Positions 9,869-18,391 of a stretch of DNA of 64,000 nucleotides are shown here, in pieces. The stretch's first letter is position 1, and each line of letters begins with the position of its first letter. The notes beneath the pieces are model-generated. The model did no database searches and was not told where the DNA came from. It saw only the letters and a program-made list of their open reading frames with translations. The translations under genes were made by a program, and so were the position numbers. The DNA comes from Microlunatus sagamiharensis (GTDB taxonomy: Bacteria > Actinomycetota > Actinomycetes > Propionibacteriales > Propionibacteriaceae): NCBI RefSeq assembly GCF_900105785.1, contig NZ_LT629799.1, positions 2,728,001 through 2,792,000 of the forward strand, read 5' to 3'.

Positions 9869-10387
9869 TCAGCCGCAGTTGCAGGTCCCGTTGCGGGCGC
9901 GCTCCTGGAAGCACTCGTCGCAGGGCTCGCCCCACAGCTCGCTGACCGTGGTGGTTCCGGTGCGGTGCTGCGGCAGGGGCGTGAACTCGTCACCGATCTG
10001 CACGTAGGTCCGCCCGGCCCAGGCGACCCGGCGGCCGTCGAGCGCGAGGGCCAGGTAGGCGCGGCTCGGCGGCAGGTGGGCGTCGTCCCACGCGACGCCC
10101 TTGAGCAGCGCGACCATCCCCTTGCGCTCGGGCAGCTGCACGCCGAGCTCGCGCAGCCCGGCGTCGACCGTGCGCTGCGGGATCCGGCCCACGCCGGTCA
10201 GCTCGGTCCAGCTGAAGCGGCAGGTCGGGAGGTCCGCGTCGTCGGCGGTCACCGGGGTGACGTCACGCCCCACGACGTGCGGGCAGCCGCGCAGGTGGGC
10301 CCGCTCGCCCGTCGCGGTCCGGTAGAGGGTGTCGGTCTGGGTGCCGGCGGAGGCGTCGGTGCGGGAAGGGCTCTGGGTGCGGGTCAC
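9869..10387 (-). CDS. Unknown Cys-containing protein
   Basis: A 172-residue protein I do not recognise. It starts at GTG 10387. An N-terminal segment (about residues 20-50) contains a GERAHLRGCPHV element, a single Cys follows near residue 56, and the extreme C-terminus holds four Cys in CDECFQERARNGTCNC. The spacing would suit a small zinc or iron-sulfur site. No signal peptide or membrane segment is visible. It lies downstream of aroG but behind a hairpin, so cotranscription is uncertain. Confidence 0.7.
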   Translation of the reverse strand: MTRTQSPSRTDASAGTQTDTLYRTATGERAHLRGCPHVVGRDVTPVTADDADLPTCRFSWTELTGVGRIPQRTVDAGLRELGVQLPERKGMVALLKGVAWDDAHLPPSRAYLALALDGRRVAWAGRTYVQIGDEFTPLPQHRTGTTTVSELWGEPCDECFQERARNGTCNCG

Positions 10388-10408
10388 TCCTCAGAGTGAC
10401 ACAGGTTC

Positions 10409-10447
10409 GAGGGCCCGCCGGACGTCGTGGCTCCGGTGGAGGCCCTC
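10409..10447 (-). terminator. Terminator of aroG
   Basis: GAGGGCC (10409-10415) pairs with GGCCCTC (10441-10447), and an inner near-perfect 8-bp stem (CCGCCGGA with TCCGGTGG) extends it. The right arm overlaps the aroG stop codon. Confidence 0.6.
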
Positions 10448-11861
10448 AGAGCGAGACCGGGGCGTACGCCTGGACCGGGTTCTGGCGCTTGATGCGGCCC
10501 GAGGTCAGCCGCTCGGCGACGAGGAAGGCCAGCTCCAGGCTCTGGTTGCGGTTCAGGCGCGGGTCGCAGAGCGTCTCGTAGCGGTTCACGAGGTCGGCCT
10601 CGACGATCTCGTCGCTGCCGCCCACGCACTCGGTGACGTCGTCGCCGGTCAGCTCGACGTGCACGCCGCCCGGCCAGGTGCCGAGCTCCTCGTGGACGTC
10701 GAAGAAGCCGTTCAGCTCGTCCATCACGTCGGAGAAGGCCCGGGTCTTGAAGCCGTTGCGCGCCTCGAACGTGTTGCCGTGCATCGGGTCGCACACCCAG
10801 GCCACCTGGCGCCCGCTCGCGGTCACCTTGGCCACCAGCTCGGGCAGGACGTCGCGGACCTTGCCCGCGCCCATCCGGGTGATGAAGGTGATGCGGCCGT
10901 CGACGTGCTCGGGGTCGATCCGGTCGGCCAGCGCCAGCGCCGCGTCGGCCGTCGTGGTCGGACCGAGCTTGATGCCGATCGGGTTGTGCATGTGGCTCAG
11001 CAGCTCGACGTGCGGGCCCTCGAGCTGACGTGTCCGCTCGCCGATCCACAGGAAGTGGCCGGACGTCCCGTACGGGTTGCCCGTGCGGGAGTCCACGCGC
11101 GTGAGGGCGTGCTCGTACTCGAGGAGCAACGCCTCGTGGCTGGCGTAGAAGTCGACGGTGCGGAAGGTGTCCTCGTCGATCCCGCAGGCGACCATGAAGG
11201 CCAGCGCGCGGTCGATCTCGCTGGCCAGCTGCTGGTACTGCACGCCGGCGCCGGAGCTCGCGGCGAAGTCGGCGTTCCAGCTGTGCACGCTGCGCAGGTG
11301 GGCGAAGCCGCCGGTCACGAACGCGCGGGTGAGGTTCAGGGTGGCGGCGGAGGCGTTGTAGACGCCGACGAGCCGCTCGGGGTCGGGGACCCGCGCCGCC
11401 TCGGTGAAGTCGAAGCCGTTCACCGCGTCGCCGCGGTAGGCCGGCAGCGTCACGCCGCCGCGGGTCTCGTTGTCGGAGCTGCGCGGCTTGGCGTACTGCC
11501 CCGCCATCCGGCCGACCTTGACGATCGGGACCTGGGCGGCGTAGGTCAGCACGACCGCCATGGAGAGCAGGGTGCGGAGCTTGCCCTGGATGTTCTGCGC
11601 GGTCACGCCGGCGAAGGTCTCGGCGCAGTCGCCGCCCTGGAGGAAGAACGCCTCCCCCGCGGCGACGCTCGCCATCTTGGCGCGCAGCTCGTCGCACTCG
11701 GCGGCGAACACCAGCGGCGGCAGCACCCGGAGCCGGTCGACGACGCCGGCCAGCTGCGCCGGGTCGCGATAGGTCGGCTGCTGCTTCGCGTCTAGGGCGT
11801 GCAGCTCCTCCAGGGAGGGCACACCCGCCTCGCTCAGTCGGGCCTGGACCGTCTCGGACAC
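10446..11861 (-). CDS. aroG: Class II 3-deoxy-D-arabino-heptulosonate-7-phosphate synthase
   Basis: A 471-residue cytoplasmic enzyme that condenses phosphoenolpyruvate and erythrose-4-phosphate, the first step of the shikimate pathway. Class II features include FLQGGDCAETF with the metal-binding cysteine at about residue 79, GRMAGQYAKPRS for phosphate binding, and the later metal ligands in CDPMHGNT and the ELTG-DDVTEC region. Start GTG 11861 gives the usual length. Its position at one end of the conserved block leading to trpD and qcrCAB matches M. tuberculosis Rv2178c. Mycobacterial homologues are feedback-regulated by aromatic amino acids and by chorismate mutase binding; whether that holds here cannot be seen. 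Confidence 0.95.
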   Translation of the reverse strand: MSETVQARLSEAGVPSLEELHALDAKQQPTYRDPAQLAGVVDRLRVLPPLVFAAECDELRAKMASVAAGEAFFLQGGDCAETFAGVTAQNIQGKLRTLLSMAVVLTYAAQVPIVKVGRMAGQYAKPRSSDNETRGGVTLPAYRGDAVNGFDFTEAARVPDPERLVGVYNASAATLNLTRAFVTGGFAHLRSVHSWNADFAASSGAGVQYQQLASEIDRALAFMVACGIDEDTFRTVDFYASHEALLLEYEHALTRVDSRTGNPYGTSGHFLWIGERTRQLEGPHVELLSHMHNPIGIKLGPTTTADAALALADRIDPEHVDGRITFITRMGAGKVRDVLPELVAKVTASGRQVAWVCDPMHGNTFEARNGFKTRAFSDVMDELNGFFDVHEELGTWPGGVHVELTGDDVTECVGGSDEIVEADLVNRYETLCDPRLNRNQSLELAFLVAERLTSGRIKRQNPVQAYAPVSL

Positions 11862-11919
11862 GCGCCAAGGGTACGGGAGCGCGCGCCGGCCGCCGTCGGG
11901 TTTCCAGCGCCGGGCGCGA

Positions 11920-12009
11920 CGACGGGATCCCGACACCCGATGCGACCGAGGCGGTGCCGTCGAGCGTGGAGACGGCGCCGCGGCCCCGTCGAGTGTCGAC
12001 ATCCCGTCG
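11920..12009. other. 90-base two-tier inverted repeat between divergent genes
   Basis: The outer arms 11920-11936 and 11993-12009 match in 15 of 17 positions. Inner arms 11951-11961 and 11971-11981 pair fully if one G-U pair is allowed. The structure lies between aroG (leftwards) and a hydrolase (rightwards), where no terminator is expected. No coding gene fits this stretch. Confidence 0.6.
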
Positions 12010-12029
12010 GCGAGGCCGGAGACTGGAGC

Positions 12030-12728
12030 ATGGCGCCGACGACCTTCGTCCTGCTCCACGGCGCCGGGGGGACGGGCTCGTCCTGGAACCTCGTCCGACC
12101 GCGGTTGGAGGCGGCCGGGCACCGCGTCCTCACGCCCGACCTCCCGAACCGTCCCGGCGCGACCGTCAGCGACCAGGCCGCGGCGGTCGTCGATCTCGCC
12201 CGCGACGCCGCACCCCTCGTCCTCGTGGCCCAGTCGATGGGCTCGTACGCCGCCGCGCTGGCCGCCGACCGGCTCGCCCCCGCGCACCTCGTCCTCCTCG
12301 ACGCCATGGTCCCGGCGCCGGGCGAGAGCGCCGGTGCGTGGTGGGACGCCGTCGGGCAGGGCGAGGCGGTGCGTGCCGCCGAGGTGGCGGCCGGCCGCGA
12401 CCCGGACGCCGCCTTCGACCTGGAGAGGGTCTTCCTGCACGACGTCCCGCCGGCGGCCCGCGTGCACCTCGAGGGCGAGGGCGAACCCGCCGGCTCGCTG
12501 TTCGAGGCGCCCTTCCCCCTCCGCGGCTGGCCCGACGTGCCGACGACGGTGGTCAGCACCCGCGACGACCGGCTGTTCCCGCTCGCCCTCCAGCAGCGGG
12601 TCGCCCGGGAGCGCCTGGGCCTCGAACCCGTCGTCCTGCCCGGCGGCCACCTCGCGGCGCTGAGCCACCCGGCCGAGGTCGCCGAGGTGCTCCTGCACGT
12701 CGCCGACGGGCTCAGGCCTGCGGGCTGA
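12030..12728 (+). CDS. Alpha/beta hydrolase
   Basis: A 232-residue soluble hydrolase. An oxyanion-type motif LLHGAGGTGSSW opens the protein, the nucleophile is the Ser in AQSMGSY (about residue 70, Ala replacing the first Gly of GxSxG), the acid is probably the first Asp of TRDDRLFP and the His lies in PGGHLAALSHP. This is the small esterase/EstA-like branch; the substrate is unknown. ATG 12030 is preceded by GACTGGAG. Its 3-prime end overlaps the convergent acyltransferase gene by 17 bases. Confidence 0.85.
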   Translation: MAPTTFVLLHGAGGTGSSWNLVRPRLEAAGHRVLTPDLPNRPGATVSDQAAAVVDLARDAAPLVLVAQSMGSYAAALAADRLAPAHLVLLDAMVPAPGESAGAWWDAVGQGEAVRAAEVAAGRDPDAAFDLERVFLHDVPPAARVHLEGEGEPAGSLFEAPFPLRGWPDVPTTVVSTRDDRLFPLALQQRVARERLGLEPVVLPGGHLAALSHPAEVAEVLLHVADGLRPAG

Positions 12729-13542
12729 CCTCGTCGAGGTCGGCGGCCTTGCGCTCCTTGGCGGCGAGCTCCTTGGCGACGGGGGCGTAGAGGTCGACGT
12801 ACTCCTGGCCCGAGAGCTCCATGATCGCGTACATGATCTCGTCGGTGATCGAGCGCAGGGCGAAGCGGTCGTCCTCCAGCCCGGCGTAGCGGGAGAAGTC
12901 GAGCGGCTCCCCGAACCGCACCGTCGGGCTCACCACACGCTTGATGATCTTGCCGGGCGGGGCGATGACGTCGGTGCCGATCACCGCGGTCGGGATGACC
13001 GGGACCTTGGCCAGCAGCGCGAGGCGGGCCACGCCGGTGCGGCCCTTGTAGAGGCGGCCGTCGTGGCTGCGCGTCCCCTCGGGGTAGATGCCGAAGAGCT
13101 CGCCGCGCTGGAGCACCTGGAGCCCGGCGCGCAGCGCCCCCTCGCTCGCCTTGCCGCCGCTGCGGTCGACCGGGACCTGGCCGGTGCCGGCGAAGAAGCG
13201 CTTCTGCGCCCAGCCCTTGACGCCCACGCCGGTGAAGTAGTCCGACTTGGCCACGAACGTCACCCGCCGGTTCAGCGCGAGCGGGGTGAAGAGCCAGTCG
13301 GCGTACGAGAGGTGGTTGCTCGCCAGGATCGCCCCGCCCTCGTCGGGCACGTGGTCCGCACCCTCCTCGATCGGCTGGAAGAGCTGGTCGACGACGGGAC
13401 CGAGCACGACGTGGCGCAGCAGCCAGTAGATGCCGCGGCCCGGGCGCCGGCCGTCGGCGCTGGCGACGCGGAGGGTGCCGGTGGCGTCGACCGAGACGAC
13501 GTCCGTCGCCCCGGCCGCCGGGTCGGGCCGCCGGGCCCTCAC
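12712..13542 (-). CDS. PlsC-family 1-acylglycerol-3-phosphate acyltransferase
   Basis: A 276-residue membrane-associated acyltransferase of phospholipid synthesis. The HX4D catalytic motif is H77/D82 in NHLSYAD, and a PEGTRS block near the middle binds the phosphate. An N-terminal extension of about 35 polar residues precedes the fold. Start ATG 13542 overlaps the stop of the next acyltransferase gene in ATGA, so the two are translationally coupled. M. tuberculosis has a PlsC homologue (Rv2182c) at the equivalent place. Which glycerophosphate position each paralogue acylates is not visible. Confidence 0.9.
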   Translation of the reverse strand: MRARRPDPAAGATDVVSVDATGTLRVASADGRRPGRGIYWLLRHVVLGPVVDQLFQPIEEGADHVPDEGGAILASNHLSYADWLFTPLALNRRVTFVAKSDYFTGVGVKGWAQKRFFAGTGQVPVDRSGGKASEGALRAGLQVLQRGELFGIYPEGTRSHDGRLYKGRTGVARLALLAKVPVIPTAVIGTDVIAPPGKIIKRVVSPTVRFGEPLDFSRYAGLEDDRFALRSITDEIMYAIMELSGQEYVDLYAPVAKELAAKERKAADLDEVSPQA

Positions 13543-14273
13543 GACCGGCTGCCGGGCACCGGCGGCGCGACGCGGCCCTGACCGGGCCGGTCGAGCTCGA
13601 CGACGTCGATGGAGCGGCCCTCCTTGAGCGCGGTCTTGACGCCGTTCGCGTACGCCTCCACATAGCGCTGGCCGCTCAGGTCGTGGATCGCGGCCATCAC
13701 CTCGTCGGTGACGTGGCGGAGCACGTCGCGGTCGTTGCCGGCGCCGGCGTACGCGGAGAAGTCAAGGGGCGGGCCGAACCGCACGACCGGGCGTCGCCAG
13801 CCCGGCCGGGTGTTGCGCAGGCCCACCGGCACGACGGGCACACCGGTCGCGAGCGCGAGCCGGGCGACGCCGGTGCGCCCGCGGTACATCCGCCCGTCGG
13901 GCGAGCGGGTGCCCTCGGGGAAGATCCCGACGACCTTGCCCTCACGCAGGGCGTCGAGCACGACGTCCATGCTCGACGCGCTCGCGCGTCCGCCCGCGCG
14001 GTCCATCGGGAGGATGTCGACGGCCTTGAGGAAGCGCGACACCACCCACGAGACCGGGCTGCGGGCGACGAAGAGCTCCGCCTTGGCCGGGAACGTCATC
14101 TGGCGCGGCAGCATCGCGGGCACCACGAGGGTGTCCCAGCCGGAGACGTGGTTGGCCGCGACCAGGGCGCCGCCGGTGCGGGGCACGTGCTCCCGGCCCA
14201 GGACGCGGGGCCGCAGCAGCACCCGGATGGCGGGGGTGAAGAGCCCGCGCTTGAAGAACGTGTACCAGTTCAC
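13539..14273 (-). CDS. PlsC-family acyltransferase, second copy
   Basis: A 244-residue paralogue of its downstream neighbour. The HX4D motif is H42/D47 in NHVSGWD, followed by PEGTRSPDG near the centre. It lacks the polar N-terminal extension of the neighbour and begins MNWYTFFKRG with a hydrophobic start, which suggests interfacial membrane binding. It is the first gene of the pair and is divergent from an esterase gene 75 bases away. The tandem arrangement suggests two steps, or two acyl preferences, in phospholipid or PIM-related acylation. Confidence 0.9.
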   Translation of the reverse strand: MNWYTFFKRGLFTPAIRVLLRPRVLGREHVPRTGGALVAANHVSGWDTLVVPAMLPRQMTFPAKAELFVARSPVSWVVSRFLKAVDILPMDRAGGRASASSMDVVLDALREGKVVGIFPEGTRSPDGRMYRGRTGVARLALATGVPVVPVGLRNTRPGWRRPVVRFGPPLDFSAYAGAGNDRDVLRHVTDEVMAAIHDLSGQRYVEAYANGVKTALKEGRSIDVVELDRPGQGRVAPPVPGSRS

Positions 14274-14348
14274 CCGACCTCCTCGTCGCCGTCCGGGCGT
14301 ACCCGAACCCTAGGGGTCCGCGCGCGTCGCGGGTGCGAGCATGCCGGT

Positions 14349-15140
14349 GTGGACCTCGCCGAACGACTCTCCCGCGCGCCCCGGGCGGCGCAGGTCGACC
14401 CGCACGCCGAGCCGTACGCGGGCGGGCCGCAGGACGGTCCCCCGGTCCTGGTCCTGCACGGTTTCACGGGCTCGCCGTACGCGATGCGGGCGTGGGGTGA
14501 GCACCTGGCCGGGCACGGGTTCCGCGTCGAGGTGCCGCGCCTGCCCGGCCACGGCACGAGCTGGCGCGAGATGAACGTGACCGGCTGGGAAGACTGGTAC
14601 GCCCACGTCGAGCGCGCACTGCTGACGCTCACCGACGCCGCGGGCCGTCCCGCCGGGATCACCGGGCTGTCGATGGGCGGGGCGCTCGCCCTGCGCCTCG
14701 CGCAGCGCCACCCCGACCTCGTCACGGGCCTCGTGCTGGTCAACCCGGTCATCAACATCACCGACCCGCGCATCCGCTTCCTGCGGCTCATCCGGCTGCT
14801 GACCCCGTCGCTGCCGGGCATCGCGGGAGACGTGGCGAAGCCGGGCGTCCTCGAGGGCGGCTACGACCGCAACCCGCTGCACGCCCTCTACTCCCAGAGC
14901 CACCTCTGGACCGCCGTGCGCGCGGACCTGGGCTCGGTCACCGCGCCGCTGCTGGTCTACCGCTCCACGCAGGACCACGTGGCCGACGCCTCGTCGGTGG
15001 AGCTCCTCCGGCGCCGGACGGCGTCGACCGACCGGACCTTCGAGGTGCTGCACCGCAGCTACCATGTAGCCACGCTCGACTTCGACGCGGAGACGATCTT
15101 CGACGGCAGCGTCGGGTTCCTCGCACGGGTCGCCGGGTGA
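14349..15140 (+). CDS. Carboxylesterase / monoacylglycerol-lipase-like hydrolase
   Basis: A 263-residue alpha/beta hydrolase. HGFTGSPYAMRAWGE carries the oxyanion hole, the nucleophile is the Ser in GLSMGGA (about residue 108), the acid is the Asp in STQDHVAD, and the His lies in RSYHVATLD. The pattern is that of Est30-type carboxylesterases and bacterial monoglyceride lipases. Start GTG 14349 is the only plausible initiator near the fold, but its ribosome site is weak. It is divergent from the acyltransferase pair, which fits a role in lipid turnover; the substrate is inferred only. Confidence 0.87.
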   Translation: MDLAERLSRAPRAAQVDPHAEPYAGGPQDGPPVLVLHGFTGSPYAMRAWGEHLAGHGFRVEVPRLPGHGTSWREMNVTGWEDWYAHVERALLTLTDAAGRPAGITGLSMGGALALRLAQRHPDLVTGLVLVNPVINITDPRIRFLRLIRLLTPSLPGIAGDVAKPGVLEGGYDRNPLHALYSQSHLWTAVRADLGSVTAPLLVYRSTQDHVADASSVELLRRRTASTDRTFEVLHRSYHVATLDFDAETIFDGSVGFLARVAG

Positions 15141-15183
15141 GCGCAGCTGCACGCAGGCACGAGCCTCCGGAGGGGTCGGGGAG

Positions 15184-15675
15184 ATGGCGGAGCCCGAAGA
15201 GGACCGCGAGTCGGTCGACCGCACCTTCGCCGAGATGGTCGCGGGCTACCACCTGACCGCCGACCGTCCCGAGCCGCACGGCGCGGAGCTCACGCAGACC
15301 GACGAGCCCCGCACCGAGCGGGCCGAGCCGGCCGTCCCGCCGGGCCCGCCCGTCGTGCTGCCGTTCGTCGACGCGACGCCCGTGGTCGCCACGCCGCTGT
15401 CGTGGCGCGCGTCGCCGGAGCGCCAGGAGCCGGTCGACGACCGCTACGTCCCCGACGCGCTGCCGCCGCTCTCGCGCCCGGGCACGCCGTCGATGGTCGG
15501 CTGGGTGGCCGTGCTCTTCGCCGCCGTCGTCGTGCTCGCCGCCGGCTTCGGCCTGCCGCTGCCGACGTGGCTCGGCTGGCTCGCCGTCTGCTCGTTCATC
15601 GTGGGGTGCGTCGTGCTGCTGACCCAGCTCCCACGTCACCGTCCTCCGGACGCCGGGGACGGCGCCGTCCTCTGA
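15184..15675 (+). CDS. Unknown two-helix membrane protein
   Basis: A 163-residue protein of unknown function. The first 105 residues are acidic and Pro-rich and should be cytoplasmic. Two hydrophobic helices follow at about residues 108-127 and 129-147, then a short basic tail. ATG 15184 is preceded by GGAGG and GGGGAG. Proteins of this layout are common in actinobacteria. It probably follows the esterase gene in one transcript (43-base gap) and converges on the ROK kinase gene. Confidence 0.75.
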   Translation: MAEPEEDRESVDRTFAEMVAGYHLTADRPEPHGAELTQTDEPRTERAEPAVPPGPPVVLPFVDATPVVATPLSWRASPERQEPVDDRYVPDALPPLSRPGTPSMVGWVAVLFAAVVVLAAGFGLPLPTWLGWLAVCSFIVGCVVLLTQLPRHRPPDAGDGAVL

Positions 15676-15696
15676 CGGGCTCGGCGCTCACCACGC

Positions 15697-16764
15697 TCAG
15701 GCGCTGAGCTCGCGGCGCCGCGCCCGGGCCTCGGCCCGCTCGCTCGGCGTCCGCCGGCGAAGCCGCTTGCTCCGCCGCGGCCAGAAGCCGAAGAGCGCGG
15801 AGTCCGGCGGCTCGCGCAGGGCCAGGCGGGCCAGGTCGGCCGCACCGACCAGGCCGGCGTCGTTCCGGAACCTCGCCAGCTCGATCCGGGCGTACGCGCG
15901 GAAGCCGCGGCCCGTGAGCGTCGACTCGAAGGCCTGCCGCGCCGGGCCGAGGAGCAGCTCCCCCGCTGCGCTGACGCCGCCCCCGATGACCACGACCTCC
16001 GGGTCGAGCCCGGCGACGACGTCGGCGATCCCGAGGCCCATCCAGGTGCCGACCTCGCCGAGCAGCTCGACCGCCTGCGCGTCCCCGGCCATCGCGGCCG
16101 CCGTGACGTGCGGTCCGGTCAGCGCATCCGGCCCGACGCCGAGGGCCGCGGCGAGCGACTCCCCGGCCGGGCCGCCGGCGCGCAGCCGCGCCCTGGCCTC
16201 GCGCACCAGGGCGTTGCCCGAGGCGTACTGCTCCCAGCAGCCGAGGTTGCCGCACTCGCAGGGGTGGCCGCCCGGCACCTTGACCATGTGGCCCCACTCG
16301 CCGGCCATGCCGTAGGTGCCGCGGAACAGCTCGCCGTTGATGACGAGCCCGCCGCCGATGCCCGTGCCCAGGGTCAGGCAGACCATCACCGAGGTCCCGG
16401 CGCCGGCGCCGAAGCGGTACTCGGCCCAGGCGGCCGCGTTCGCGTCGTTGTCGACGATGAGCGGGAGGTCGATGCGGTCGGCGAGCGCGGCCCGGAGCGG
16501 TTCGTCGCGCCAGGCGAGGTGGGGGCTGAACCGCACGATGGACTGGGTGTTGTCGACCCAGCCCGCCGCGCCGATGCCGACGGCCTCGATCTTGTGACGC
16601 GCGCGGAGCCGGTTCACGGCGTCGACGATCGCGTCCTCGACGGCCTTCGGGTCGTGCGACGGCGTCGGCACCTGGGAGCGCTCGAGGACCTGGCCCGACT
16701 CGTCGACGACGCCCGCCGCGACCTTGGTGCCCCCGATGTCGACCCCGACGCTCAGCCGCTCCAC
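15697..16764 (-). CDS. ROK-family glucokinase
   Basis: A 355-residue sugar kinase that would phosphorylate glucose with ATP. The N-terminal phosphate loop is VGVDIGGTKVAAGV, the catalytic Asp lies in VDNDANAAAWAEY, and the zinc-binding ROK signature appears as CECGNLGCWEQYASG with its upstream GEWGH histidine. The last 25 residues form a very basic Arg-rich extension not usual in the family. I chose GTG 16764; an alternative CTG at 16824 would overlap the upstream stop codon (CTGA) and add 20 residues. It is the last gene of the nlpC-lipoprotein-pimB-SRPBCC series. Confidence 0.88.
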   Translation of the reverse strand: MERLSVGVDIGGTKVAAGVVDESGQVLERSQVPTPSHDPKAVEDAIVDAVNRLRARHKIEAVGIGAAGWVDNTQSIVRFSPHLAWRDEPLRAALADRIDLPLIVDNDANAAAWAEYRFGAGAGTSVMVCLTLGTGIGGGLVINGELFRGTYGMAGEWGHMVKVPGGHPCECGNLGCWEQYASGNALVREARARLRAGGPAGESLAAALGVGPDALTGPHVTAAAMAGDAQAVELLGEVGTWMGLGIADVVAGLDPEVVVIGGGVSAAGELLLGPARQAFESTLTGRGFRAYARIELARFRNDAGLVGAADLARLALREPPDSALFGFWPRRSKRLRRRTPSERAEARARRRELSA

Positions 16765-16820
16765 GACCGGGCGCGGCCGGACCGGTCGGGTCGGGCGGGC
16801 GCCGGCGGGCCTGGAGGTGC

Positions 16821-17246
16821 TCAGCCCTCGACCCGACGCTTGAGGCCGCGGAGGGCACCGTCGACGATGGTCTTCTCCGCCTTGCGACGCAGCAGCCCGA
16901 TCATCGGCATCGTGGTGTCGACCGACAGCGTGTAGGTCACGGTCGTCCCCGCGCCCTTCGGGGCCAGGGCGTACGAGCCGTCCATCGCGGTGAGCAGCCT
17001 GCCGCGCACCAGGTGCCAGGACACGAGCTCGGGGCGCCAGTCGTAGGCGAGCACGTAGGTGTCGGAGAAGAGCGGGTGCGCGAGCTCCATCTCGACCTGC
17101 TCGGGGCGGCCGTCGGCCTCGGTGAGCACGGTCACGCGTCGCATCGAGTCGACCCACGCCGGGTAGTCCTCGACGTCGGCGATGACGGCCATCACCGCGT
17201 CGGGCCCGGCGTCGATGTCGACGCTGGAGCTGGTCTGGCCGGCCAC
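16821..17246 (-). CDS. SRPBCC (START-like) ligand-binding protein
   Basis: A 141-residue cyclase/dehydrase-type helix-grip protein. It begins near GTG 17246 with a strand and the DAVMAVIADVEDYPAWV segment typical of polyketide-cyclase/COQ10-like members, and ends with a long amphipathic helix. These proteins bind hydrophobic ligands; the M. tuberculosis homologue at this locus is Rv2185c, of unknown function. It starts five bases after the pimB stop codon, so a role connected with the same lipid pathway is a reasonable guess only. Confidence 0.88.
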   Translation of the reverse strand: MAGQTSSSVDIDAGPDAVMAVIADVEDYPAWVDSMRRVTVLTEADGRPEQVEMELAHPLFSDTYVLAYDWRPELVSWHLVRGRLLTAMDGSYALAPKGAGTTVTYTLSVDTTMPMIGLLRRKAEKTIVDGALRGLKRRVEG

Positions 17247-17251
17247 GGGCC

Positions 17252-18388
17252 TCAGGGTACGGGATCGGGGCCGAGACCCAGCGCGTCGCGCAGCGTCGCC
17301 CGCGCCCGGCCCGGGCCGAAGTGCTCGCCGACGAAGGCGCGGCCGCACTCCCCCATGTCCGACGCCGCCCGCGGCTGGTCGAGCAGGCTGAGCATCGCGC
17401 GGGTCCAGGCGGGCACGTCCCGGCTGGGCAGGACGTGCCCGGTGACCCCGTCGAGCACGGTCTCGGGCGCACCGCCGGAGCGACCGACGAGGACGGGGAG
17501 CCCGCACGCGGCGGCCTCCAGGGCCGCGAGCCCCAGGCCCTCCGGGTTGAGCCCGGCCAGCCGCGTGCGCACGGGCAGGGCGAACACGTCGGCGTCCCGG
17601 AGCCGGGCGGCGACGCCCTCGGCGGGCAGAGCCCCGGTGAACGTGACCGTGCCCTGCTGGTCCGGGGCCGCGGCGAGGCGTCGGAGGCGGGGCTCGTCGG
17701 GCCCGGCCCCGACCAGGACCAGCCGCGGCCGGCGGCCCGGGCCCAGCCCCGCGACGACGCCGGGCCAGGCCGCGAGCAGGACGTCGAAGCCCTTCTGCGC
17801 GACGAAGCGCCCGGTCGCGACGACGGTCGGGGGACGGGAGGGGGTTCGCGCAGCGACTCCGGGCGGCCCCGGCGTGAAGGCCGGGCCCACGACCGGCGGC
17901 AGCCGCCGCAGCCGCTCCCGGGCGGCCGGGCTCAGCGCGGGCGCGATGCGGGCCGCCGTGTAGTCCGAGATGGTCGTCAGGTGGTCGACGGCGTCCCCGA
18001 CCCGGCGCAGCACCCTCCGGGCGCCGGGGACCGTCGCCCACCACACCTCGTGGCCGTGGGTCAGCGCGACGACGGCCTCGGCCCCCGCTCGCCGCAGCGC
18101 GGGTACGACCAGGCCCAGCGGCATCGCGGCCCCGACGACGACGCGGGTGGCCCCGCTGGTCTCCAGCAGCTCCACTGCGCGCCGGGCGGTCGCGGGAGTG
18201 GGCAGCAGGAGCCCGCCGTCGCGGACGACCCGGAAGGGCCGGCCCGCGTCGGTCGCCGCGGCGCCGGGAGGGCCGGAGGCGAGGACCACGACGTCGTCGT
18301 CGAGGAGGCGGCAGACCCCGGCGACGAAGGACTCGATGCCGCCGATGCGCGGCGGGAAGTCGTTGGTGACGACGAGGGTGGTGGGCAC
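17252..18388 (-). CDS. pimB: GT4 glycosyltransferase, PimB-like phosphatidylinositol mannosyltransferase
   Basis: A 378-residue GT-B glycosyltransferase. The N-terminus MPTTLVVTNDFPPRIGGIES matches PimB, which adds the second mannose from GDP-mannose to phosphatidylinositol monomannoside at the cytoplasmic face of the membrane. The donor site is seen in ATGRFVAQKGFDVLLAAWP and in the E-x7-E block NPEGLGLAALEAAA. The locus matches M. tuberculosis Rv2188c, with an SRPBCC gene after it and an NlpC/P60 gene before it. It starts three bases past the lipoprotein stop. Confidence in the GT4 call is very high, in the exact acceptor somewhat lower. Confidence 0.88.
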   Translation of the reverse strand: MPTTLVVTNDFPPRIGGIESFVAGVCRLLDDDVVVLASGPPGAAATDAGRPFRVVRDGGLLLPTPATARRAVELLETSGATRVVVGAAMPLGLVVPALRRAGAEAVVALTHGHEVWWATVPGARRVLRRVGDAVDHLTTISDYTAARIAPALSPAARERLRRLPPVVGPAFTPGPPGVAARTPSRPPTVVATGRFVAQKGFDVLLAAWPGVVAGLGPGRRPRLVLVGAGPDEPRLRRLAAAPDQQGTVTFTGALPAEGVAARLRDADVFALPVRTRLAGLNPEGLGLAALEAAACGLPVLVGRSGGAPETVLDGVTGHVLPSRDVPAWTRAMLSLLDQPRAASDMGECGRAFVGEHFGPGRARATLRDALGLGPDPVP

Positions 18389-18391
18389 CGC

